A stretch of DNA of 25,681 nt, taken from JBDTMC01 sp039934475 (GTDB lineage: Bacteria > Acidobacteriota > Terriglobia > Bryobacterales > Bryobacteraceae). Location: contig JBDTMC010000050.1 in the NCBI GenBank assembly GCA_039934475.1, forward strand, positions 1 through 25,681. The letters are read 5' to 3'. Below the pieces are notes generated by a model that was not told the origin of the DNA, did no database searches, and saw only the letters and a program-made list of their open reading frames with translations. Of the stretch, positions 7,649-17,500 are shown one piece after another (position 1 is the stretch's first letter; every line of letters begins with the position of its first letter). A program made the position numbers and the translations under genes.

Positions 7649-8391
7649 CGCACGACGAAGCCCGCGAGTTATTGGAACTCTATCAACTCGGAGTGCTCGA
7701 TGAAGCCGACCGGCGCGAGGTGGACGAACACCTGAAGACTGGCTGTGCCGATTGCCGCAAGTCGCTCGCTGGAGTGGCCGCTTTTAACGCCTCCATCCTC
7801 GCCAGCGTGCCGCTGGTAGAGCCTCCGCCGCGAGTTCGCGAACGCGTCCTGGCCGCCGTCACGCCTCCCAAAGCCAGGCCCAAAGCGCAGCCGCACTACC
7901 TGCCGTGGATGGCCATGGCCGCCGCGCTCGCCTTGGCCGTATGGCTCGGCAACGAAGCTCGCGTGAAGAACGAACTGCTCACTGTAGCCCGCCGCCAGGT
8001 TGAGACAGTTACCAAAGAACGAGACGGGCTGAACTCGGCCCTGACATTCCTCAGCGCGCCTGAGACGCGGCCCGTCGGTACCAAGGAAGACATCGCCAAG
8101 CCGCGCGGCCTCTACTTCGTCAATGCGCAGAGCGGCATTTTGCTCATCGCCACGAATTTGCCGGTGCTGCCGGCGGGAAGAACCTACCAGATGTGGCTCA
8201 TCCCCAAAGGTCAGGCGCCCGTATCCGCCGGCTTGTTCAAGCCTGACGTTCGCGGCGGGGCGGTTCATATTCAACCCGGTGCCGTCGACGTTGCCAACGC
8301 TGCCGCGGTCGCCATCTCGGTGGAACCGGAAGCGGGATCCACAGCACCGACAACTACGCCTCTACTCGTGACGCCGGTCGCCGGCATTTAG
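7645..8391 (+). CDS. RskA-type membrane anti-sigma factor
   Basis: 248 residues. The cytoplasmic N-terminus has the anti-sigma zinc-finger form with His29, Cys34 and Cys37 (DEHLKTGCADC). One membrane segment (YLPWMAMAAALALAVWLG) lies near residues 88-105. The extracytoplasmic part begins with a coiled-coil-like stretch (ARRQVETVTKERDGL) and ends in an RskA C-terminal domain (LPAGRTYQMWLIPKGQAP). The protein should bind the sigma factor from 7076 and release it after regulated cleavage or redox change. It ends 8 bp from the convergent AddA stop, with no terminator hairpin that I can identify. Confidence 0.9.
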   Translation: MTHDEARELLELYQLGVLDEADRREVDEHLKTGCADCRKSLAGVAAFNASILASVPLVEPPPRVRERVLAAVTPPKARPKAQPHYLPWMAMAAALALAVWLGNEARVKNELLTVARRQVETVTKERDGLNSALTFLSAPETRPVGTKEDIAKPRGLYFVNAQSGILLIATNLPVLPAGRTYQMWLIPKGQAPVSAGLFKPDVRGGAVHIQPGAVDVANAAAVAISVEPEAGSTAPTTTPLLVTPVAGI

Positions 8392-8399
8392 CGATCCGC

Positions 8400-11300
8400 T
8401 TACCGTGGGCACAATCCGTGGTAATAACTGCAATGGAAGCAGTGGTTACCCTCGTTCAGCGGGAAGTTCAGGGTGTTTTGAGCTTCCCGAAGACTGTCGA
8501 CGAGATCCTGCGCTTGGGCAATGCCTTGTTCGTCTAGCTCAATCCTCACGGCCAGGTCCGGGCGCAGGAAATACAGCCACGCCTCGTCAGGCAGGCGTCC
8601 TGTCAGCTTCTCAATCGCTAGCGCATACAACCGCAGTTGCACTCCATAGTGCTCTGCCCGGGAAGCCTCGAAGCGGTCCGTCTTATAGTCCACCAGAACG
8701 GAGCGGCCGTCCTCCTCGAACCACAAGTCGATCTGTCCACGCAATACCGTCGGCCCAAGCGCGAATACAAAGTCGAATTCTCGTTCCATGCGCGTCGCCC
8801 TCGCTGCTCGAATACCGAGTTCGCTTGGTGCAAAGCGTGCGGCCAAAGCCTCAGCTTCGTCAGGCCAGCCTTCCGGAGGTTCCGGCAAACCAGCGAGGAT
8901 CGTATGGACCGCCGTCCCCAACTCTGTCGGCGCGAGTTCGCCCGAATCGTCCTGTTCGGTCATCTCCTCCCCATCAAACTGGAATCCGCCTCCCGGTATG
9001 GCGTCCGGTTTCCAACCGAGGTACCGTTGCAAATAATATTGCCGCGGGCACGTTTGAAACTGCGAGAGAGCAGTCACGGAAGCCGTGGAATCAAACTGTC
9101 CTTCGGCAACCGGTTGGGGCAGCGCCTCCACGCTGCGTGACGCCGCGGCCTCGGGGGCGGGGAAGTCATCGCCCGGCACTTCCTCCACACGCCTCACCAA
9201 TTCGCTTAGCGAGCCTGTCACCTGCTTTGGCCACACCGAGCCAGGCCGCTGCACATCGGCCCAGGAAAGCACAAGGTGCTCCTCTGCGCGAGTCATCGCC
9301 ACATACAGCAGACGGTCGGCCTCTTCGCTTTCGCGTTGTTTGATTCGCTCGGCGCAGGCGAGGTGAGCCGGGTCGGCAATCTTGCTCCCATCCACAGGAT
9401 TCCGCCATAGCATCCCCAGTCCCGTCTCGGCCGAATAAAGCAGAGCCGGAGCGTCCGGACGCGTACCCAAATGCATCGCCGCGACAAACACCACCGGAAA
9501 CTCCAGGCCCTTGGAAGTGTGTATCGTCAATACCTGCACGGCATTCGGAGTGTCGTTGGCGGGAGCGCTGGGTTCGGCGGCGTTCACTCGCAGTTCTTCC
9601 AACATGTCCAACAGCTCCGGCAGAGGCCGAGGTTCCTGCGCATGCCAGGTCCGAATGAGGTGCAGGAACTTATCGATGTTCGCCCGTTCTCGCGGCAGCA
9701 CGCCGTCTTCGTAGCCGCATTCGTCGATGGCTCGCGCTAACAAACGGTCTGGCGGCCACTGATCACGCAGCGCTCTCAGCTCGCGCAGTAGTGCCCGGAA
9801 ACGTATCAGCCGTTCCACGTCCTCCTGGTTCCAACCGGCCGTTACAGCGACGTCGAACTTCCGCACGCCGTCAATCAGATTCGAGTCGGCGAGGCGCAGT
9901 CGCAGCAGGGTTTCATCGGTCATCCCGAAGAACGGCGATCGCAGCACCGTTGCCAGCGCGATCTCATCGCGCGGATTGGCGAGAATCTTCAGCCACGCCA
10001 TCAAATCCGTAATCTCGAGTTCCTCGAAGAACGTCTGCCCGCGCGCCATCAGGAAAGGAACCGAGAACTCGCGAAAGGCGTCTTCCAGGTTGTCTACAGC
10101 GTTACTGTTGCGAACCAGTACCGCGATATCGGAGAAGCGCGCCGGGCGCGTCGCCTGCGCCGATTCCTTGTCCGTCACCACCAGTGTGCCTTCCAACTCT
10201 CGAATGCGCCGTGCAATCCATCGCGCTTCTAACTTTGCCGCCTTGTCGTTATCCGCGCCCGCAGCCGCAATCACTTCCACCGTCGGATGTGCAGCCGGCG
10301 CAAATTCCCGCCCCGCCTCCAACGGGTTCCTCTCAATTCCATCGAGACTCACCGTCACACGTTCCACGATCTCTAGAATTGATTCGCGACTGCGGTGATT
10401 GCGCGCCAGCACATCCACCTCTCCACCGCCCGATTCAATCCGCTCGCGGTAGCCACGAAACACTTTCGGCTCTGCATGGCGGAATCCAAAGATCGATTGG
10501 TTGATGTCACCCACGGCAAAGAAATGTCCGTCCCGCCGTACCAGGTCCATCAACTCCCACTGCAAAGGATTCGTGTCTTGTAACTCGTCCATCAAGACGG
10601 CTTCAAAGTTACTCCGCACCTTCTCCCGAATAGAAGGCTCACCGCGCAGCAGTGCAATCGCCCGCTCTTCGAGATCTGAGAAATCCAGCCGCGAGGCATT
10701 GATTTTGCGATCCACGTACAGCTGGTGAAACCGCAGCATCGTTTCCGCCAGCACCTCACGATGCCTGCCGTAACGAACCAGCAAAAGTTCACCCAACGCC
10801 GCTGGCAGTAGTTGTTCCCGGATCTCTTTGATCTGGTCGGAGATCGGAGGCTTCGGCCCGCGATTATCGATCTTGAGGCTACCGACGATCCGGATCTGTT
10901 CATCCGGCGTTACGCCTTCCAGCAGCGTGTTTGCTTCACCCAGCCATTCCTTCACCGCCTCCAAGCGCCGCCTCTGGGCATCAGTCGTGGGACGGGAAAT
11001 TGCTTCCCGCAGCCTGATCACCGCATCAATCAGAACGGGAACCGTCCCTTCGGCGGGCGCGGTCAGCATCTGTTCGATGGAATGGCCGCCCACTCGCACC
11101 GATTCATACACGCGGATCAAATCGTCAGCGGGCTCATTGGTTCGCCACGCCGTTAAAAGGCTGCGGAACTCCGCCTTCCGAGTCTGGAATAGCTCGTCCA
11201 AAGCCTGTGCGGCACATTGCCGGATCATCGCTCTCGATTCGCGTTCATCCAGGATGTCGAACAAAGGATCCAGTCCCGCCGCGACGGCATTCTCGCGCAG

Positions 11301-11585
11301 CAGTCGGGTGCAGAACGCATGCAGCGTAGAAACATACGCGCGTTCCATCTGGCGCCGCGTATCAGGCGCTCCTTCGAAGTGTTTCACCAGGCGGCCTTTG
11401 ATCTCCTGCGCCGCTTTCTCAGTGAAGGTGATCGCGAGGATGCGCAAGGGCGAGACGTTGCGGCGTACCAGCCACTGAAAGCGCTCTACCAGGACACGTG
11501 TCTTGCCGGAACCGGGCCCGGCAACTACGCACACATCCTGCCCAGTGCGCTCCACTGCGGCCCGTTGCCGTTCGGTGAGTATCAT
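8400..11585 (-). CDS. addA: AddA-like UvrD/RecB helicase-nuclease with Fe-S-type cysteines
   Basis: 1061 residues. Superfamily 1A helicase motifs occur in order: I AGPGSGKT (Lys28), Ia ITFTEKAAQEI, II MDELQDTN, III FFAVGDINQSIFGFR, V VLTIHTSKGLEFPVV, VI LLYVAMTRAEEHLVLS. A C-terminal RecB-family nuclease follows, with GTAVHTIL and the catalytic VLVDYKTD (Asp966, Lys968). Cys846 (QFQTCPRQYYL) and the extreme C-terminal Cys1049, Cys1052 and Cys1059 (CFHCSYYHGLCPR) form a C...CxxCx6C set like the iron-sulfur staple known from AddB and Cas4-type nucleases; textbook AddA does not need it. The complex processes double-strand breaks for homologous recombination. It overlaps the upstream addB by ATGA, so both are co-translated. 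Confidence 0.85.
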   Translation of the reverse strand: MILTERQRAAVERTGQDVCVVAGPGSGKTRVLVERFQWLVRRNVSPLRILAITFTEKAAQEIKGRLVKHFEGAPDTRRQMERAYVSTLHAFCTRLLRENAVAAGLDPLFDILDERESRAMIRQCAAQALDELFQTRKAEFRSLLTAWRTNEPADDLIRVYESVRVGGHSIEQMLTAPAEGTVPVLIDAVIRLREAISRPTTDAQRRRLEAVKEWLGEANTLLEGVTPDEQIRIVGSLKIDNRGPKPPISDQIKEIREQLLPAALGELLLVRYGRHREVLAETMLRFHQLYVDRKINASRLDFSDLEERAIALLRGEPSIREKVRSNFEAVLMDELQDTNPLQWELMDLVRRDGHFFAVGDINQSIFGFRHAEPKVFRGYRERIESGGGEVDVLARNHRSRESILEIVERVTVSLDGIERNPLEAGREFAPAAHPTVEVIAAAGADNDKAAKLEARWIARRIRELEGTLVVTDKESAQATRPARFSDIAVLVRNSNAVDNLEDAFREFSVPFLMARGQTFFEELEITDLMAWLKILANPRDEIALATVLRSPFFGMTDETLLRLRLADSNLIDGVRKFDVAVTAGWNQEDVERLIRFRALLRELRALRDQWPPDRLLARAIDECGYEDGVLPRERANIDKFLHLIRTWHAQEPRPLPELLDMLEELRVNAAEPSAPANDTPNAVQVLTIHTSKGLEFPVVFVAAMHLGTRPDAPALLYSAETGLGMLWRNPVDGSKIADPAHLACAERIKQRESEEADRLLYVAMTRAEEHLVLSWADVQRPGSVWPKQVTGSLSELVRRVEEVPGDDFPAPEAAASRSVEALPQPVAEGQFDSTASVTALSQFQTCPRQYYLQRYLGWKPDAIPGGGFQFDGEEMTEQDDSGELAPTELGTAVHTILAGLPEPPEGWPDEAEALAARFAPSELGIRAARATRMEREFDFVFALGPTVLRGQIDLWFEEDGRSVLVDYKTDRFEASRAEHYGVQLRLYALAIEKLTGRLPDEAWLYFLRPDLAVRIELDEQGIAQAQDLVDSLREAQNTLNFPLNEGNHCFHCSYYHGLCPR

Positions 11586-14281
11586 GCCTTTCCGTCTCCC
11601 GCGGCCGCCGTCTCCGCCGCAGGCAGGCTCTTCACGCGGCAGGCGTCCCGGTAATCGCAGTACCCGCAGACATTGGTCACAAACGGACGGATGGCGATCT
11701 CCCCCTGCGCCACCCTTCGTGTGGCGTCCACGGTCAACCGCTCAGCTTCTGCCATCAGTTCCCGGATCTCGCGAGGATCGCTCCAGCCTCTTTGAGTAGC
11801 GCCGCCTTTCAAACCCCAATAGTGGAAGCTCTCCACGCGGTATCGATCGCGCAGCGCCCGCAAGTAGAGCCCACCCTGCACATAGCGGTCGGCCTCCGGC
11901 TTCTGGAACCTCTTCGCCACACCCGTTGGGCTTGAGTACTTGTAGTCGTACAGGCGCGCGCGTCCATCCGGCGCCACATCGTACCGGTCTATCCGTCCGC
12001 TCACCACGACGTTGTCTTCCAGCGTTACCAGGAAGGGTTGCTCCACGTTCACCGCCCAATCCGGTTCCAGCTTCACCTTGAGCAGGAACTCCTCCAGGTT
12101 ACGCACCATAGCCAGGCGGGCCATCTCAGAGCGATATCCCTCCCTCACCCGCTTTTCGCGGCAATACTCCTGAAAGATCCCATCCAACAGTTCGAGAAGG
12201 TCTCCTCCCCGGCCGTGCCAGGCCGCCAGCGCGCTGTGCACGACGTTTCCCTGCGCTAGCGCGTCCATGCGGTCATCCGGTTTAGCTGGTGAATCCGCCA
12301 ACCGAAGCGTGTGTCGCGCAAAGAATTGGAAGGGACACTGCAGAAAACTCTCAATCGCCGTGGGACGCCATTTCGGATACAGCCGCGCGATAGACGGCCA
12401 CAGTTCCTCTTCTCGGATGACAGCCGGCGCCGGCATTGCCCGCGTCCGGGCCGAAGCTGGCCGCACCGCTACGGCGAGTTCGGTAGCCGCGCCCAACTCG
12501 CGCAAGTGGAATGAAGGAAGTGTCGATTCACCGGCGTCGGTAAAGCGCGGATACGTCAGTACCAGTTCCGCGGTGGCCCGGGTTGACGTCATTTGCCACA
12601 GGAAGTCCTCTTCGTCTTGCCGGTCCCGGGTCGTTCTCACGGCCACGCCGCGTCCAGCCATCCGTTGTCGATCGTCGTCGGGGATGAGTGGCTCTTCCGG
12701 CGGATACTTCGGAAACTCGCCTTCCACCAGACCGCAAACGAATAGCAAGGGCAGGCTCCACTGCCGCGCCTCCCAAGCATCCAGGACATGGACGACATTC
12801 GAGCGGTGATCGGGAACCCGCAATGAGGTGAGGCTGAGTACCGATCGCGCCGCTTTCCAGAACGTCGTGATATCCATTAATGAGTCTGCACCGAGGATGT
12901 CCGCGGTCTCGCCCAGCGCGCCCTCAAAGGCCGCCAGCGTCGCCGCCTGGGCTCGCATCATCATCGCGAACTCGTGCGGGACGCCGGTTGCCGGCTTCGC
13001 AATGTGCAACAAACGCCGCAAATTCGACAGCCGGATTACCCACTCTCCTGCCGTCACGAACCCCGCAGTGCCCAGTTCGAAGCCTGCCAGAGACGCCAGC
13101 AACTTATCCAATGCGGGGTTGTGCGGATCGAGAGCGCGTATCGAATCCAAACCCAAATTAGGCAGACCTTCGCGCAGTTTGAACTCCAGCCTGTCGCCGC
13201 TGGCCGTTCCCCCCAGCCCGCTCACTTCCATTGCCAGGGCCGGAATCAAAAGTTCATGGTCCCATCCGCCTATCGCCGCGTTCACTATGATGCTGAAGTA
13301 ACGAATGATGGAATGGGTGTCCAGGGGCTCGGTGATATAAAACCGCGACGGAATCCCGAATCGGGAGAGGGCGGTCTTCAACGCGGGGACATAACGGCCC
13401 GTGTTTCGCACCACGATCCCAATTTCACGGAACGGCCGGCCGGCGGCGAGGAGGCGGCGGCAGATCTCCTCCACTTCCTGTTCCAGTGTGGGAGCGGGGG
13501 CCACCGTCTTTTGCACTTCCAGTTGCCGTGCAGGCAGCCGGACCTCTTCCAGGCCCGCCGCTACCAATGACTGGCACGCCCGCTCGGAGCCGGGCCACTG
13601 CGGCAACGCCACGGTCAAGTCGACATGACGGGAGAGACTGGCAAGAACCTCCAACTCCGGGGCGGGGAAGGAGAGGAACCCATCAAGAAGGATCTCCTCC
13701 ACGCCCTCCACGCCGGATGCGTCGATTGTGGCAGCCGCCTGACGCAGGCGGGTGTGTCGCAGCGCCTGGCCCACCGCCGACACTCGCTGTTCCACGGCTT
13801 CAAACAGCGCGATCACCGCCGGACCGAACGGTCCCTGGAGAGCCCCTTCACCGAGGAGGGCTCGTAACGCGGTCGAATCGGCTCCAGCGGCGGAAAACTC
13901 ACCGATCAGCGCCGCAACCGTATCCCGAAATCCCGGCCGGGAATACACGCCGTGGAAGACTGAGGGTTGTAGGAGTTCTAAGGCTTCTTCCGTAAAATGC
14001 GCAAGCGAGGCCAAAGGTACCGGTTTGGTGTTCGCGGCGAACGGCTCAACAAACTTCGACAACGTCGTAACCAAATCCGGGCGCAGCAGGAATCCCTCGC
14101 GGGCCAGAAGATTCCGCACATGCTCAGCCATGGTCGCTGTTGGAGCCAGAAAGCGGAAACGGAAGTCTTTACGGCGCAAGCGGGTGCGCGCGATGTTAAG
14201 AATTACTGCGCTTTTTCCTGACGCTGGCGGTCCAATAATGAGGCGCAATCCACAAGAATAGCGCGGCTGACCGCAGTCCAC
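11582..14281 (-). CDS. addB: AddB-like nuclease subunit (PD-(D/E)XK, Fe-S)
   Basis: 899 residues from a GTG at 14281; an in-frame stop lies eight codons upstream and there is no ATG between. The N-terminus has a P-loop (LRLIIGPPASGKS, Lys23). The middle is a degenerate helicase-like region (VVHVLDAWEARQWSLPLLFV; FVCGLVEGEFPKYPPEEPL). The C-terminus is a RecB-type nuclease with NVVHSALAAWH and the catalytic LYDYKYSSP (Asp779, Lys781). Cys649 (FLQCPFQFFARH) with Cys872, Cys875 and Cys881 (CGYCDYRDAC) gives the AddB iron-sulfur signature. It is the first gene of a two-gene operon with the helicase subunit. AddB of Bacillus is longer, near 1160 residues, so this is a compact version. Confidence 0.82.
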   Translation of the reverse strand: MDCGQPRYSCGLRLIIGPPASGKSAVILNIARTRLRRKDFRFRFLAPTATMAEHVRNLLAREGFLLRPDLVTTLSKFVEPFAANTKPVPLASLAHFTEEALELLQPSVFHGVYSRPGFRDTVAALIGEFSAAGADSTALRALLGEGALQGPFGPAVIALFEAVEQRVSAVGQALRHTRLRQAAATIDASGVEGVEEILLDGFLSFPAPELEVLASLSRHVDLTVALPQWPGSERACQSLVAAGLEEVRLPARQLEVQKTVAPAPTLEQEVEEICRRLLAAGRPFREIGIVVRNTGRYVPALKTALSRFGIPSRFYITEPLDTHSIIRYFSIIVNAAIGGWDHELLIPALAMEVSGLGGTASGDRLEFKLREGLPNLGLDSIRALDPHNPALDKLLASLAGFELGTAGFVTAGEWVIRLSNLRRLLHIAKPATGVPHEFAMMMRAQAATLAAFEGALGETADILGADSLMDITTFWKAARSVLSLTSLRVPDHRSNVVHVLDAWEARQWSLPLLFVCGLVEGEFPKYPPEEPLIPDDDRQRMAGRGVAVRTTRDRQDEEDFLWQMTSTRATAELVLTYPRFTDAGESTLPSFHLRELGAATELAVAVRPASARTRAMPAPAVIREEELWPSIARLYPKWRPTAIESFLQCPFQFFARHTLRLADSPAKPDDRMDALAQGNVVHSALAAWHGRGGDLLELLDGIFQEYCREKRVREGYRSEMARLAMVRNLEEFLLKVKLEPDWAVNVEQPFLVTLEDNVVVSGRIDRYDVAPDGRARLYDYKYSSPTGVAKRFQKPEADRYVQGGLYLRALRDRYRVESFHYWGLKGGATQRGWSDPREIRELMAEAERLTVDATRRVAQGEIAIRPFVTNVCGYCDYRDACRVKSLPAAETAAAGDGKA

Positions 14282-14583
14282 CGCGCAGGAAAACTCGCCT
14301 CGCTATACCCCACTGCGATTCTATGGGGTAGTACGACCCTTAAATCATTCACCGTTGGTACTTTACCTCCGATTGTTCGCGTGGACGCTCCTGTTGTAGA
14401 GTGATACCATTGGAACACTCCGTGGAAGATAGCCGGATTGCGGTGTGGAGCGGGGCTTGTGGAGTTTCGTTGGGAAATGAAGCAGGTTTAAAGGTAAGTT
14501 CGCGGAGGGAGTCAGCTGCCTTCCCATCCGAACCGGCGCATGATGAAAAATTTGAAAGACAGCATAAGAGGTAGGCGAAGACG
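14282..14583. other. Divergent intergenic region between addB and the lipase-like gene
   Basis: About 300 bp carrying the outward promoters of two divergent genes. For addB (minus), TAGAAT reads at 14318-14323 inside the inverted repeat at 14306-14330. For the plus gene, AGAGGTAGG just before 14584 is the ribosome binding site. I find no clear sigma-70 or sigma-54 promoter for the plus gene; TGATACC at about 14401-14407 is a weak -10 candidate. A possible 15-codon upstream frame occupies the last 45 bases. Confidence 0.5.
14306..14330. repeat. 7-bp inverted repeat enclosing a TAGAAT box upstream of addB
   Basis: TACCCCA (14306-14312) and TGGGGTA (14324-14330) are perfect inverted copies around an 11-nt loop. 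The loop and right-arm junction contain ATTCTA, which is TAGAAT on the minus strand, so an addB promoter would be embedded in the repeat. The ten-base string GCGATTCTAT recurs at the DinB promoter (247-256). It could be an operator or a hairpin. Confidence 0.35.
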
Positions 14584-14587
14584 ATGA
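14540..14587 (+). CDS. Possible 15-aa upstream frame overlapping the lipase-like start
   Basis: ATG ATG at 14540-14545 opens a frame of 15 codons reading MMKNLKDSIRGRRRR. It ends in a TGA (14585-14587) that overlaps the ATG at 14584, the usual coupling arrangement. Five of its last six codons are arginine (AGA, AGG, CGA, AGA, CGA), partly because they are the purine-rich ribosome binding site of the main gene. No Shine-Dalgarno precedes it. It may be a leader peptide or chance. Confidence 0.2.
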   Translation: MMKNLKDSIRGRRRR

Positions 14588-17500
14588 AGCTTCCAAAATA
14601 CCCGGTACTCGCCGCAGCGCTCGCGGTCGCGATTTCTCTGCCGGCACTTGCACAAACGACGCCCCCGACTCCGATTCCGGATCCCGGTGCGCCAACGAAT
14701 CTTTTCTATGGCGCCATTCCACCGAATGCGAACGCCGGTCCCGTGGTCATTTTCATCCACGGATTGGGCGCCAACGCGTCCTACTGGTGGACATCCACCA
14801 ACAGCCCGTACCTGAGTGCATATAACGCCGGCTATCGCACGGCATTCATCAGCCTCAGCAAGAACAACGCGGTGAACACAGACCCTGTGTCGGTGAACGC
14901 CACAACCCTCCAGCAGATGCTGCCCTTTATCCTGCAGCGGTACGGCGTTTCCAAGGCTTACTTTGTCTGCCACTCGAAAGGCGGGTTGGACTTCCAACAA
15001 GCGATGGTGAATTCGGCGGCTGTGCGCGCAATGCCAAAGGCTGTGATCACACTCGCTACTCCCAATTCCGGCTCCGTATTTGCGGAATGGGTAAATGGCG
15101 GCCCCGCCATCCCAGCGGGCACTGTTCCGTATGCCACCTGGCGCACTCAGGGTGCCCTTAACGAGCAAATCGCTCAGCTCATCGACAACAACATTCAATC
15201 TCCTGGCCTGCAATCCATCGCGACCACTCCCATCGCGCCGCTTCGCGTGCAGGCCGACACGATGTTTAAGTCTCTGCAGATTCCTTTCATGACGGTTACC
15301 GGTAACGCCCACCCGCCGATCAACCTTAGCGATCCCGGCACAAGCGCCACGCTTGCGGTCTCTGGCTACATCCTGGATAACGTTGTCACACCAGGCGTGA
15401 AGAGCGACGGTCTTGTTTCCGTACCCGAAAGCAAGCTGCCCTCTGCTTATGCGTTCGACGACGCCACCATGGCGAAGAACCACGTCGAAGTCGGCACCCA
15501 GAGCTTCCCCCTGGTTCACGGTCGCCTGGACGGACTTGAGGCCATGATGTCCGGTTTTGTAAAGAGTGCGACTGGCGGATTTGGCGATGCCAGCAATACC
15601 TGGGCTTGGTCCATGCGCTGGTTTAACGGCTCCCTCTACGTCGGAACTGGCCGCGAACTCCAATGCGCCACCCTCGCTACGGCCGCTGCCAGAAGCGGTG
15701 GGACGTATCCTGGGAGCAGCCCTTGTCCCGCCGATCCCGCAAATCTGAAACTGGCGGCCGAGATTTGGAAGTGGACTCCGGGACAACAACCTCCAAATCC
15801 ATCCTGGAGGCGTGTCTATCAGTCTCCTGTTACCATCCCGATAAACGATCTCAACGGCAATACCGTAATGACCGCGCAGGATTTTGGATACCGCAACCTG
15901 TTCGTGTATACCGAGAATGCTGGGACGCCTAACGCCCAGGATGCCCTCTACGTCGGCGGGGTATCCACCGGTTCCATGTTCGGGCTACAGCCCCAATACG
16001 CCAACAATACTTACCCACCTCCACGCATCCTTCGTTCCACGGATGGTGAGACGTTTGCCGTACTTCCCCACGACCCCGGCACATTTCTCGGCGACATCAC
16101 GCTGAATCAGACGGACATCAACGCGGTCTCCTTCCGCTCGTTTGAGACGTACAACGGTAGATTGCATGCTGTCGTGACTAACCTTCGCGGAGAAGGCTTC
16201 GCTGTCGCGGCCGATTCGACGCCGTGGCAAGGTAATAATCACTGGCGCCGTGTCAGTCCTTCTTTGAATGATCAGTACACGCCCCACATCTGGGCCCTGA
16301 AGGCATACAACGGTTTTCTCTATGCTCCAGGAGGCAATCGCTCCACACAGACCGCCCAGACCGACGGATACACCGTGTATAAGACCGATACCACCGCGGC
16401 TCCTGACGGCAGTGGCAACTATGTCTGGACCCCGGTCATCCTCTACGGCGGCTTCCAGACCGCGGCAACTCAGGTGCAAAGCCCCGTCGCCCTCACCGTC
16501 CAGATCTCGAATAACAAACTTTACATCGGAACAAACCGCCGCACCGAGTTGATCCGTATCAGACCCGGTGACGTTTGGGATCTAGTTGTTGGCTATCCCC
16601 GTCAAGTGCCGGCCGCTGGCGACCTGAACTCCAAGTATCCCTGCGACACCTGCCCGGTGGCGACGGGAGCAACCGGCGACTTCAAGAGGCCCCTCAGCGG
16701 CTTCATGAACTACTTCAACAACACCTTCAATGCCCATTTCTGGCAGATGGGGGATTCTTCGAACGGTCTCTACCTTGGCACGTACGACGAAAGCGTCCAG
16801 GTGCAGCAGAGCACCACGATCAACCCGTTCTTCAATGCGATCATGGGCACCGATCTCCTCAACACCCCGGATGACGGCCTGACGTGGAAGCAGCTTCATT
16901 ACAACGGATTTTATGACGTCGCCAACTTCGGAACCCGGAGTATGGAGCACACGCCCTACGGGTTCTTCCTAGGGACTGCCCGCAACAGCGGCGGCACCCA
17001 GATCTGGGTCAATAACTCGGTCCTCGATCTCAACAAGGATCGTGTCGTCGATCAACTGGACGTTAACCTCGTGATGACCGCGGCAGCCGCCAAGACGAAG
17101 GTTGCTAAGGGCGATCCACGCGATCTGGACGAGGACGGTGTCATTACCGCTAACGATGCGCGACGCCTCGCCACTATGTGCACTTTTTCCGGCTGCATTA
17201 GCCCACCCCGCAACATGGTCCCTGGCGCAGCTCTTGCGTCACCTACCGGATTACTGGCCGCCCCTGGGCCCGTTCCGGTGCCAGCTGGTACGAGGGTCAA
17301 CCTGACTTGGAATCCCGTTTCCGGAGCAACAAGGTACCATATTTACCGCATGACGCAGAAGACGCTGGGCGACATTCTTAATGATGGCCCGCCCGGACTG
17401 ACGCTCTCCAGCCTTACCGCGGATATCCCTGGCTATGGCACGATCTCCCTCCAGGACATCAAGAACGGGAAGTTCGATAGCTTCTGTCAGAACAAAGCTA

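Noticed and set aside
8405..9343. 312-codon plus-strand open frame opposite the AddA-like gene
   Set aside because: Pro/Ser/Arg-rich shadow of a well-supported helicase-nuclease; no motif or start signal.
14512..15789. 425-codon minus-strand open frame opposite the lipase-like gene
   Set aside because: It mirrors a GC-rich coding gene, shows no domain, signal peptide or ribosome binding site, and has the Arg/Gly/His-rich composition typical of antisense frames.
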